Shown here: positions 37,499-49,163 of the stretch, piece by piece | How the letters are laid out: the number at the start of each line of letters is the position of its first letter | Numbering within the stretch: position 1 is the first letter of the stretch | NCBI RefSeq assembly: GCF_002078875.1 | Contig: NC_034412.1 | Coordinates: 82,105,575 to 82,169,574 of the forward strand | Origin: Numida meleagris | Lineage: Eukaryota; Chordata; Aves; Galliformes; Numididae | Length of the DNA stretch: 64,000 nt | Direction of reading: 5' to 3' | Made by a program: the position numbers and the translations under genes | Notes under the pieces: model-generated | The model's database searches: none | Told to the model about the DNA's origin: nothing | Seen by the model: only the letters and a program-made list of their open reading frames with translations

Positions 37499-40457
37499 AA
37501 GGACTAATTAATGACAGAGAAGTGTGCTTTGGTAAATTATGAGTGTCACTGCCAGAGCAAGGGAAAGAAGAAATCACCCATCATAATGATCCATGTATTT
37601 GTGTAAGGGTCCCAACCACACATGACAGCATCAGAACTATCTATCTGAAAGGTGGACTATGATCATAAACTAACAACAATATAACAAGAAATTTAGAAAT
37701 AACTTTGTCTTTCTACATCACAAGCCCTATCTGTCTAAAATCTAAAATAGCACTAGCTGTGTAAAGCAAAGGAAGTCACTGTTATGACCACAAGGAACAA
37801 AGCATAAAATTAATTCCCTATGAAGTTCCAACTGGATTTGACAAACATAAATCATTAAATAACACAAATTAGAAATATTTCAGAATTGCTCTATATCACA
37901 ACTATCAACTTAATATCAGCTTTCCATTTAGAAGCAAAATATTCCATTTCTTTTTTATAACTACAAAACTGAAATATATCAAAAATTTTCTTATATTGAA
38001 GAATTTCACATTACCATCACTCTAGAAACATTAAGAAACTAATGGACTGGGATCCTGTCTCCAGTGAATATTAGTTAAGTTAACCAAATTCTTTACTTAC
38101 TACAGTTCTTCATTATTAGATTGCCATTACCATAATTTTACCTCACATGTGATGTAAAGATTACATATTAGGTCCTAAGTTTTGATAGGGATAATAACAA
38201 AGTTTCAAACTCTGAGTACTTTTTGTTGTGCTTGGGGATTCTTGTTCTAAAATTAAATGTTGAACTGTAGCACCTCAGCCATTACTATTGATAGCAGACA
38301 CCAAAATTCTGGCATAAGGGAATTTTCATAATCCTTCTCTCTTGGATGTAATTAAGTATCATTAACCTTTAGGAAGAGCTCACCTTAGTAAGAGTTTTCA
38401 AATTCTTTCATATTTTCACCTCATTTTTAACAAACAAACAAACACATTCATTTAAAAACTGCTGACTAAAGAGTATTACACTTCAGGGATGGGAGTATTC
38501 TCCCTGCCATAGACCGTCATTTACTGCCAGGTGAAATTCATTTGTAGACTCTGAAGGAAAATGTCATGCTTTAAAATTTATAAATCTGTTTGAGTCTAAT
38601 CATCTGCTTCCTATTGTCCAGTGCAGGTGCTCCATTTTCTGGCAAAAAATAAAGTTTGATATTCTGATGAAGTGCTTTTCACTCAGTGTTCCACTGTGTT
38701 TCATGTCAATTTGGAGACATGAGTGGTGAGTGGCTACACCTCCCCCGAGAGGGATAGGAAAGAGCAACATCTCAGGAGGATGGTCCTGAACTTCTGGAGT
38801 GCATCGTGTTTTGATGTAGCTGTGCTTTTTCTGTTACTTCAAGCAGGAAGAAAATAAACACATTCCTGGTATTGCCATGTATTTGAAGCTCCTGTTCCGT
38901 TCCGGAAGGGAATATTTTGTATCAGCCCATCTCTAGTGGCAGCCCCCTTTTCCAATTTATGCCCACCACTCTTTAAAGTGTGTCATTGCTCCTGGATACT
39001 CTGGATTGTAATTGCAAAGCTCATCTAGATAGTTCTACTGTTAAAATATGCAGTACCAAAAGCACTATTTTTTAGATGTCATTTTTAGACTTCTCAAAAT
39101 GTCAATAGAGGTCTTTTAGGAAATCATTTGTGGCTGATCTAAAGGTTTTAATTAATTTTCTTTAATGGTCTTTACTTTCTATGCATTAATCAATGTATCT
39201 ACAAAATAAGCTTTAAAATCAGAAAAGATTGTGAAGTTTGGATCACTATTCTTTCAAAGCACCAAAGCATTTGATAGTCAAGTATCAGCCAAAGAGTTAA
39301 ATGTTTTTGTGATCATGACAACTCACAGAGGACACATCTATATTGAGCAATAAAGTCAGAAGAATCCTAGATCCATAACAACTGTTCTTCCCCATGAAAC
39401 TGGACTTCTAACAGATGGTTTCAGTGAGCTCATGTTTCCACCACTCTTTGTACAAAGATAATTTTGTCTGCTTTAGGTTTGCTTGTTTGCTTGCTTAAAA
39501 ATAGGTATTTTCTCAGCCCTGCCTCATACCATCTAAATCTTTTAAGAGTTAAAAATATGTTATAACTTAATACCTATACTGAAAACAATGAGTGATTTTT
39601 CATTGAAATACTATTCAAATAACAAGTACATTGTATCTGACTTGCTTACGCATGATTCAGAGTTATTTTGGAATACCATTTGTGAAATAAATAGACATGG
39701 GTTTAACTTAGTAAAGTAGTCATTTGATTTCCACAACTGTAAATTGGAAATCAAAATACAATAAAATTTAAAATGATTATTAAGTCCAGATGGCTCTTCA
39801 AATGAAAGCAAAACCTATAGCAATGACAGCCTGTAAAGGGCACTGTCAAGATAAAAAACACAAACTTAAAATGTTTTATCTCCTTTTGTTGAAACTAACA
39901 ATTATATTTATTTTAATTTTAAAAACACACACAAAAGAGTATGCTTATTTTCCTATCATTTTCAAAACAGAAATATAATAGTCTTTCTCTCTATAGTAAC
40001 TTAACAGAATTTGATTTTCCTAATTTCAAATTCTATCTATTGAGATCCAGTACTTACACGAGCATCTCAGTATACGTACAGAGGTGCCTAATGGAATTTA
40101 AGCATGTAGTTATTTTGTCTAACATAGTTTGCTGTAGAAGTTCATAGTTCAAAACAACTTCGCTTAAAGAGCTGCAGCAATGTTCTTTGCAACAGGTAGA
40201 CATTGTACGTATTAATTCCTTCTTGGGATACGTAAAATAATTTAATATTAAGTTCTACCAAAAGCGCTCTCTAATAACTTGTTAGGCTTTTAAGTTTGGC
40301 TTATTTATAGTGATATTATCAGTGAGCTGTCTGCTGCTGAAAGTTTCAGAAGAAAACACAGCATGTTGTTTTCCTGTGATATAATATATATTTGTTTCCA
40401 TAACACAAAGTGACAAAAGGCAAATCAGGGAGAGTACCATGACCTCATACAGCTTGC

Positions 40458-40513
40458 AAAAATATATATATTTTTACTTGTACACATTGCATTCTCAATG
40501 GACATGTACAAGT
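40458..40513. repeat. Adjacent palindromes
   Basis: An 18-bp perfect AT palindrome (AAAAATATA/TATATTTTT, 40458-40475) abuts a 9-bp inverted repeat, ACTTGTACA at 40476-40484 with TGTACAAGT at 40505-40513. The 20-base spacer of the second repeat itself contains CATTG and CAATG (40485-40489 and 40496-40500). Confidence 0.75.
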
Positions 40514-42882
40514 TTGGAACAAGCCAGTATAAAATCTTTGTGACATTCAGAGGATGCCACACAGCAAAGGATTTAGCAGCACTGAAGATCAGATGACATC
40601 AGCACATAAAGAAACTATCAAAATTACCCTTTTGACACTTTAATGTAGAGCCTTCTGGGTTTCTCCCAAGTCATAGCACTGGATGCTTGTTTCAGGAACC
40701 GCAGAGACGCACATGCTTATCACAAACAGATGGCAAAGAGTCATCATATCAGTCCTTCCTGTTCATTTACTGGGGTAGTACTACAGTAAAGAAGTCACAA
40801 CTGGCACTTGGTAGGAAGTGATATATACTATTCTCTAATGAAATTTCAGAAGCCAAAAAAGTGAGACAGGTAAAAACCAGGTATACTGAACTTTCTCCCT
40901 GCTGTGTCACTCATCAAAACTCCTCTCTTTGTGTAAGGATTTATACTGCTAGCAGTAGAGGAACAGATTAGTTACCCCTAGAACATCCATTTTGGTTCCT
41001 ACCTTGTCTAACTGAGGAAGTGTTTGAGCCACATGTGGTAGACCACATCCTTTCCCTTTTGCTAGCAGGATGATGAAGGAGCACATCTGGATTCAAAATT
41101 TCATTTTCACCCTCAACATTTTTGTATTAGCACACTGTCATACTTGATATAAATTGGAAAACACTTAGTCCTGTAGCACTTGATTTTCTGGACGAAGACA
41201 AAGCATGACATTGTGGAGTCCATAAACAGCAGGAGGTATAATTCATAGTAAAGCTATATAATATGTTCCATATACACTGCAGCTGTTGATAGATTTTATT
41301 ACATTTCAGTTAAAAGCCTTATTACATTTGCAGGCAAGATTTATTGTATTTGGTTGTATTACTTCTAAAGTTCAGGATATTTTCACATTTGTACCTGGCT
41401 TATTTCATCTATGATCACCAAGTTTACATCATAACCTTGTTACAACTGTAGGTTATGAATAATGTCACCTGTTGTTATGACGCTTCCAGACAGTTTTCAT
41501 TACAACTGTTCCTAATACTTCACAATATTTTGCAGGTGCTAGATATTATATTGTGGTTTTTAAATACATATTTTGAAGTCAGCGGAACATAACAGAGTAA
41601 TTCCTGAACTAAAGATTTCTACAACACAGAGTGGAGGAAGCTGGTCAGCAGTATGAAAACTGAAGTGGAAGATTCCTGCCTACTCACATGCAGATTACTT
41701 AGTTACATTTTTATAAAATAATTTTTTTAAGTGTTTCTAATTTCTGAGACTGTAGGTATAATAAGTAAACATATAGGGTGGTATTTTATTCTAAAAATAA
41801 TCACCATGTTCTTTCTTCCAGTCTTTTTTTGTTTTCTGAAGTCAAAAGTTTACCCATGGCTCAATGTTCCATGGCAATGGTGTGATTAAAATGGTTAAGA
41901 CGTGCTGGTTTGTTTGGAACACCACATGAAAGTAGCTGATGTTGTAGCTGCTTTTTACTCCCATTTTTACTTATGAGAGCCCATAACTTTTGGCCAATAG
42001 CACCTAATACCTTGAAGTAGTAAACACATGCCGTGTTATTCTGAAATCATGTACTTCATTATGTGTCACAGCTTTCTCCTGTCTGTGAGCAAATGTAATG
42101 GGAAAAAAAATCATAGACCAAAATTATAAACTGACTTATCTCAACCAGTGAAAAACATTGAACTGGTAGTCCTAAATCAAACTTCTGATTAATCTCGATC
42201 GTTTTTTAAAATTCCTCTTCACACAATCATAATGCATTTGCACTGTCGCAGTATACAGTAAAGATCCAGAGAATTCAAGCCACCTTATTCTGTCTACTCA
42301 TTTATATTCTAACACAACTTCTCAAGCCTTTATAATTTCATTTATGATAAAATGGAAATATGCTGGTCACTAAAGGAGGAAAGAAAAGGTCATTTGGATT
42401 TCACGAATAATCATCAATGGTTTAAATGATTGCATAGTGTTAAAAAAAAGTTAATTGAAACAAATTCAAAACTCAGCCATCAGATGATTTACTATTTGTT
42501 AGGAGCCATATTAAGCTGGGTTGGAGGACATTCAGTTGTGCATTTGTAAGTTTTAAATTGCTAGTCTTCCATGTGTAGGCATCTATAAAAGTCAATACAT
42601 ACATACATAGTGTAAAGCACAAAAAAGTTTTATTCCTTTATAGATTACTCTTTAATTTTTCCATAATGAATCGAGTGTGTCCTCAGTCTAAGATCAGACT
42701 CTAATCACTGGGGCAAAATTTGCTCATCACAGTGTTATTACAAGCAATTTCCACATGAATCTATAAGAACTCCTTCTGCATGAATTTAAGTCCTATTTTA
42801 TGTGGTACAGAGAAGCAGAAGCAGCACTGCATGTATCAGATTAGGGAAACAGTACAACTCACACAAGATCTGAATTCTATCC

Positions 42883-43412
42883 TGTCATGGTTTTATGATT
42901 TTCGGTTATTGGTACTCCACATCATAACATCACGTAGTGAATGTACCTGGTCCTCAGAAGAGAAGGACTACTACAGTCCCCACAGTACTTTGCTCCTCTG
43001 TTACCATTTTCCAGCCGGAGGGAAAAGATAAAAGCTCGCAGTATAAAAACTTGCAGATCACGAGACCTCATCCCTTTTTCCGCCGTCTCTCGTCTTGGCA
43101 GCACCTCGCTCTCCGGCCGTCTTATCGTCGGTAGTAGAGTAAGGCCTACCTTGATTTTGGGACATTCTCTCTCTCTGTATTGGATTTATCAGCTTAAATT
43201 GTAATTATATTGTATCATAGTGTGTTGTTTTGCATTCCGATATTTTATTTAGTAAATTAGTTTGTTTCTCCTCAGATTGTTGCCGCTGTTCTTTGCTCTC
43301 AGGGCCATCTCCTTACCCTTTTCCCCTTTCCCCTTTTTCCCGGGACGTGGGCCCGTGGGTCCCCCATCCCCTTCGTCATGGAATCGGGCCTAATGCCCGT
43401 AAACCGTTGACA
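42883..43412 (+). mobile_element. Solo LTR of an avian endogenous retrovirus (530 bp)
   Basis: The element begins TGTCATGG and ends CCGTTGACA, so its ends form the short inverted repeat TGTCA/TGACA expected of a retroviral LTR, and a 5-bp duplication flanks it. In order it holds a 5' region (likely U3), a TATAAAA box at 43042-43048, a CpG-rich stretch (CACGAGACC, CCGCCG, CTCTCCGGCCG), TTTTGGGACATTCTCTC, an AGTAAA that could serve as a variant poly-A signal near 43251, and a pyrimidine-rich 3' part. By my count 22 CpG dinucleotides remain, many more than in neighbouring DNA. The wording resembles an avian ERV LTR I remember, probably ERVL-like, but the family name is not assigned. No internal viral sequence is present: the provirus was lost by LTR-LTR recombination. 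Confidence 0.92.
43042..43048 (+). promoter_or_regulatory. TATA box of the solo LTR
   Basis: TATAAAA stands about 160 bases into the LTR, where the U3 promoter box is expected, followed within roughly 30-50 bases by GAGACCTCAT, a plausible start region. Whether this orphan promoter is active cannot be told from sequence. Confidence 0.6.
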
Positions 43413-43417
43413 TATCC

Positions 43418-46400
43418 AAAAGATTGTCTGCACACATTCGTACTGCAAAGGCATGAACTTCTGTAATATTAGTAGCACGTATTGCCCTTGACCAAAAGTG
43501 TTTGTGTGTCTGCTTTGTATTAAAGACTATCATCACGTGATTATACTTCAGCTGTGGATAAGACAGGAAGGAAACTAAGTTTTAAGATAAGCAATTTTTG
43601 AATTTTCATCTTTTTACTTACATAAACATGGTTAAAAACCCAGCAGCCCTAACTATATTCTAGGTGCACTTTCTTTGGAGAAGACTTGACTTGGAGGAAA
43701 TCATATAAAAGAAACAAGATGTCAGTAATCACAAAAACAAAAGACATTCAGATAGGTGAGCGAGAATCAAAGGCACAGAAAAACTGCAAATCTTGAAAGT
43801 GGACTTGAATTCAGACGTAACACTGACCAAATGCTGTAGTACAATGAGATGCTAGGAAATTGAGGAAGAAAAACACATAGATATGTTTTATTCCTTTATC
43901 TAGGTTCTATCTACTTCACGTGCTGAGGAAAATGAGTAGTTTTGGTGATTTTCTTGAAATATGTTTCATGTTTAATTTAGTGCTTATCTTTTGAGACATT
44001 TACTAGAAATTAAAATGTCCTTGTCCTGGCTTTACACCAGGAGTCTCCACCCAGAAATATGATAAGAGGTCAGATAACAGAAACTACATCAGACTCTGAA
44101 AACTTAAAAACTCTTGGATCTAATGGGATACAACCCACACAAAATGTCCCATCATGCATCTGTCCAGAACAGAAAGTTCAACAAATGCCATGATAACATA
44201 TTTATGCTTTCAAAATCTTGCAGTTTTAAATGCAAACCATTACTGTTTTAGTCATCCCCAAAACAAAACAAAAGAATAAAACACAAAATGGAGGTGATGT
44301 AATTAAAACCTACCACTATAAAATACTGTTGCATTTTCATCAGCAGACCTTTATCTCCTTTTTGCTTTGTTTTCTTTTTTCCCTTTCCTTAAAATCAAAA
44401 CAATCCTGATTGCAAGCACGAGCTGCAATCTTTGTATTTAGAAAAACATCATTCACTAAGAACCACAGAGTAGAAGAAGCTCTTCAGCACGTTATGAGCA
44501 AAGAAACTTTGCAGATCAGGCACTTGCTGATTAATTTCACTCCCTTAATTAGTGATGCTTCTTGAAAGAATCATTCTTTTTTGTCCTCTTGCATTGATGG
44601 TTTAGGTTGGAATAGGCTTATGTTTTCCAGTAACATGTTCTCCAGCAAGCGTAACAACAGAATTTACATCTGAAAAGTTCACAAAGCACTAAGTTGCAGA
44701 GCGAATTAATCAGTGACCTTTCACTACAAGAAGTGTGCATGTCCTGATAATGCAGCTGAAAGCCCTTCTGGAAGCAGGAGGGGGAGAAATAAAGAACATT
44801 ATAAATTAAATGAGATTGGGACTGGGAGTCTCATTTTCTGTCTTCTGAGTTCACAGACGACTATTTCTCACCTTAAAGACTGGTCTTAGCAGGCAATTAT
44901 TCACCATGCCTGACATATTTAAATGACATAATTGACAACATTTTTTCAAAGGACTGAAGAAGCTGGGATGATAAAAGACTTTCTTGCATGAGTAGTGTTT
45001 GGTCATTCTAGGTCAGGGTTCAGATGGCACGACAGAGAGTCTGGCACCCAAACCGTGAATAAATAAAACATATTTCAGCTGGAGTGTCTGGTCTTTGAAT
45101 AAGTTGTTCTACACTTCATCATTCACAGTAGTTTGTATATGATAGCCAGCAGTATATTTACAAAAAAAAAATAAAAAAAAAAACCTAGGGAAGAAATTGA
45201 GTTTAATTATAAGATTTCAATATTAAATCTACCCTACATAGGCTGGGTGGATGCTGATAGTCCCAAAAGATCTGAAAGAAATTTTACTGAGTGGTATAGG
45301 AACTTTAGGACTTCATCCTTAATCTGGAGCTTTATTGACATTCTATAGGTCCTCCTTTGAAACAGAAAATGAACATATTTATTGTGCGTCATTGCTTAAA
45401 CTTTTCACAGAGGTCTATGGATTTTAAATCACAAGTACATATATTTTTTGAATAAAAATACCAATTTCTTTTTTGTCCTCTCCTGCCTCATCCTTTCAAT
45501 TTGAATTTACTTATAAAAAAAAACATCAAGTAATAAAAGGCTCTCAGAACGTCCTCAGTCTGTTTCTCAGCTGTGGTAAAAATATTAACTTCCAAGTTTT
45601 TTGCTGCAAACTCAAAGATCACACTTTACAGAATTAAAAAAAAAAAAAATTAAATCTACTCTTGTATTATTATTATGTTCAGCTTCATAAAACTTCTAAG
45701 AAAAAAAAGAAAAGTTGATCTTCCTCTACCTGTAAAACAGGTATAATAGCATAAGTGATGCCAAGTGACCTGTGGGGATTACCTTCCAAGGTGTATGTAA
45801 CAAATTATATTTGCTTTCCTTACATCATCATCCTTACTAATATCATTATGTATAAAGAAGTACTTCTGTATCACATTCCAGATTCAGATTCCCTTCAAAA
45901 GGAAGTGGAACACCAGAAGCCAAGTCAAAGCCTAAATTAATTATTCATATGTACTTCATATTGTATTTTATTTATTCCTACTGTTCTAATCTTCAAGAAT
46001 ATCTAATTCATCTCAGATTCTTTTCTATATTGATTCCCAAAACCTTGTCACATCATATTTTAGTAGAACACTGCTGCTTTTTCTGTCAAGGTAATTAAAG
46101 AAAATAAGTTGCCCAAAACTACTTTTATTTACTTTAAAAGTCTAGTACACAACTAACTTAATTATAAAGTTCCTGTGTAGCACCATAGCAAATGCTTCAT
46201 GGAAAGCTATACAGCTTAGTCATACTATACTTCCTCAGTCTAGAACATCACTATCTTATCCAAGAATATGTGGCACAATCTGTCTTTTCTTTTACATTTC
46301 TTCTTTTTTTTTTCTTATGTGTGTGTATTTTAACAATAGTTAAAATATGTTTGGCAAGGCCTATCTCAGCTTGAATCTTGTACTTAGTTCATTTCATCTC

Positions 46401-47240
46401 CAATCTTCTGAAGTATATCTTTCTTTGTCAATCAGTCCATTTTCCCATTCTTTATAGACCCAATACCCTTTCTGAGAGTTTTGCCCATCCAAGTAGACCT
46501 GGATCTCGTAGGCTACTTTTTTTAGGGAACAAGAATTTGCCAGTCTTCCTCAAATGCTGATCTCTGGCACCAAAATTAGGATCAAGACATTGCTAATGCA
46601 AAGAAATATTTTTTTATACTTCTAATATTCTAACCACAAAACATCTCTCAATTTTTGTTATACAATATTTTTCTTAGTCACATATCTAAAAACCCTCAGC
46701 AATGTAAACTCTATAAAGTCTTTTTCAATGTAAAGTCCAATAACTCTATAGAGTTCTCTATCTCCTAGCCCAAACTCTACACTTTTCACCTCACAGATCA
46801 CTAGACTTAGAGAAGAAATAATTTACCTAATCATTACGGGCTGTACCCATTCTTAATGATCCATGGGAAGTTACTGAGCTCTGCTCCATGCCTGACTGAC
46901 CTACTCGGAAAAAGGGTCAGGCACACTGCAGAAGAGATTTTCATTCTCTAGGTGGCTTGGGGCTCTGATGATCCTCAAGGAAAGAGGAAGGCTAATTATC
47001 CTTCTCATGTATATTTAGATTTGCTTTAAAACCAATATTCATAAAAGGCACAAAAGAACTTCCATTAACATAGTCTGTTTTCCTCTTTGTTTTCTTAAAG
47101 AATCTTCTTCAAATTCTCTGAGGACATTTATAAGGAATTTAAGCTCCTTTGCTTTTATTATACACAATCATTACTAATCTGAGGATGTGTACACCAAGTT
47201 CTGACTGGCAGAAAATGTTAGAAAGAATTGAAAAATGTTT
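43418..47240. other. Unique AT-rich non-coding stretch
   Basis: No exon is recognised. Contents include A-rich runs at 45163-45184 and 45636-45650, a possible MIR-like fragment at 45721-45782 and a 14-bp perfect palindrome AACTCTATAGAGTT at 46742-46755. Near the last, CAATGTAAA is repeated. Confidence 0.55.
45721..45782 (+). mobile_element. Possible ancient MIR-family SINE tail
   Basis: The order CCTCTACCTGTAAAACAGG, then TATAATAG, then a CTGTGGGGATTA block parallels the tail shared by MIR-type SINEs (TCATCTGTAAAATGG, GATAATAATAG, GTTGTGAGGATTA). From CTGTAAAA to GGATTA the distance is 52 bases here against about 54 in the remembered consensus. No tRNA-like head is visible. MIR-type relics are scarce in birds and this one is short, so the call is tentative. 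Confidence 0.4.
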
Positions 47241-47518
47241 TCACAGAATCACAGAATTGCAGGGGTTGGAAGGGACTTCAAGAGATCATCAAGTCCAACC
47301 CCCCCGCTAAAGCAGGTGCTCTACTACAGGTAGCACAGGTAGGCGTCCAGATGGGTCTTGTATATTTCCATAGAAGGAGACTCCATAACCTCCCTGGGCA
47401 ATCTGTTCCAGTGCTCTGTCACTCTTACCATAAAGAAGGTAAACCTTCCAGATAGGATGCCAAATTCATAAAGGCTAATTCCTTTTCCACTCCTAAAATG
47501 ACTACTTGTTCTGATCAT
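47241..47518 (-). mobile_element. CR1 LINE 3'-end fragment with ORF2 C-terminus
   Basis: The + strand opens TCACAGAATCACAGAATTGC, the reverse complement of the CR1 octamer tail, then GGGGTTGGAAGGGACTTCA and CCAACCCCCCCGC. On the minus strand an open frame ends in FMVRVTEHWNRLPREV, MESPSMEIYKTHLDAYLC and a stop, which matches the end of CR1 ORF2 in the 5.05-kb copy (VTEQWNRLPREVVDSPSLEIFKTRLDAYLC). It is therefore the same or a close subfamily. Only about 280 bases were kept. Upstream residues (near 47450-47518) are more divergent. Confidence 0.94.
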
Positions 47519-49163
47519 GTTTGCTAACTAGATAAACAATGGTTGGTTCTCTCATGTGCCAGTCTTAGCCTCAGTGTTAAATACTACATTGTTGCAGAGA
47601 GTTCTCAGCTGCTGTTTAAGAATGCTTCTGCCAGTAGTCTTTCTGCTTCAGGTACCAAGTAATTGGTTTCTGTTTTCTGCTCTGATTTTTTCATGAACAT
47701 GGAGGGAAAAGATTAACTTTTAATATTCAAAATGATACATTTTATCCATTGATCATAATACATCCTCTATTCAATATTCAGCTAGTGAAATACTGGAAGA
47801 TGGTGGCAAGGCAATTTTGGCATTACTGGAAGTCATAATGCTTCTCTGTTGCTTTTAAGGTAGCTTTAGTATCTCAACATCAAAAGATGAAAATAAGTTT
47901 TGATACTTCACCTTTATGGGCTTCTGTCACTTTAACTGCTCTATCTACTTCAATTAAATTATATTATTCCAAAATATCTTTTCTTTTAACTTCAAGATAT
48001 CATAAAGACTTAGCTTCATGTGATTTCTTAACTAAATGGAATGCTTTCTCAAGCTATTTGTATGCAAGAGTATTAGATCAGACAGAAGACAAGATGGGCT
48101 GCAACTCAGTACGATAATAATTCACTAATTTTAAGGTGAATATAGGTAGTTATTAACTTAATTCACAATCAACTCTGGTATTAATCTCTCATAGCCTTCA
48201 AGTGAATATAGAAATAGTAGTTTAGTTTCTTCCTTTTTAGTTAGATCCTGTAAAAAAAAATGTAGATTTTTTTAACTGCTTTTATAAATAACTGAGGTTA
48301 AAATCAAGGAATTAATTTCTTTCATGAGAAACACGATATCAGATATGTAAAATGAAGGTTATTGAAAGAGCCCATATGCCATAAATCTGAAAAAAAAACA
48401 GACACTTCTTACTGAACTAATAGCAGCTCTTGGGGCATGTACATACGTATACGCACATACATGCATGCATGTGCACATGTACATATATATATATGAATAC
48501 ATACACATGCACACATATATGTCTACTATTATTATATTTTACGTCTGACTGTCAGAAATTTGAAGAAATGATTTACAATAGTGCAAAATTCACACAAATA
48601 TATCATTTATTTCAGCTTATTTCTAATAGTAACAGATGGTGATACAAATCTTGTACTCAAGTTAAATCACTAAAAGAGGTGTTGAGTACAGAGCGGCTGT
48701 AATGACTTCATTCTATTCCCAGGAATGATATCAAGTCAATCATTAATATAAATTTCTCATTCTTTATTTTCTCTTTTTATTAGATACACTCTCCGTTTTT
48801 CTCCTCATTAAATAGCATGGTTTTGCAAAAACAGATCACCAGACACTACTCTGTTAAATTTTCACTTGGCTACATAATCTATATCCGAATCAAAGTGGAA
48901 GCTTTAATGATTTAATAAATGTTTTGTAACAGCTACCATCATGGAAAGGAAACTAATAATCTGATGTGATGCTAGTAATTAAAACCAGCCTAAGCTTGTT
49001 TTCTTGTAGTGGAGCTACATTCAGGATTCATTTATTTTTGAATGTCACATGAAGTAAAACTTGTCCTTAGTAAGAATAGGTTTTGTCCCAGAAATGAAAG
49101 GGAAGAGACTGAGTTCATTTAATTACAGGATGGGATTAAAATATTTCTTTGGTCATTTTGAAA
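47519..49163. other. Unique AT-rich non-coding stretch
   Basis: No exon or transposon is recognised. It contains the long alternating purine-pyrimidine run at 48435-48522. Confidence 0.6.
48435..48522. repeat. 61-base uninterrupted alternating purine-pyrimidine run plus a 26-base second run
   Basis: From 48435 to 48495 every base alternates purine and pyrimidine (GCATGTACATACGT-type, then ATGCATGC, then TATATATA). After one break it alternates again at 48497-48522. It includes the perfect palindrome ACATGCATGCATGT at 48459-48472. The repeat is impure, mixing TG, CG, GC and TA steps, unlike a plain (CA)n. Confidence 0.88.

Larger units (their letters stand above)
36481..42877. other. Unique AT-rich non-coding stretch
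   Basis: No recognisable exon or transposon. It holds alternating purine-pyrimidine patches at 37401-37498, palindromes at 40458-40513 and an unexplained, slightly CpG-containing block at about 38720-38960 with an AATAAA. Confidence 0.55.
42878..43417. repeat. 5-bp target-site duplication TATCC around a solo LTR
   Basis: TATCC at 42878-42882 lies immediately before the LTR's first base and TATCC at 43413-43417 immediately after its last base. Five-base duplications are usual for ERVL-type and some other retroviral integrations. This fixes both LTR boundaries to the base. Confidence 0.92.
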
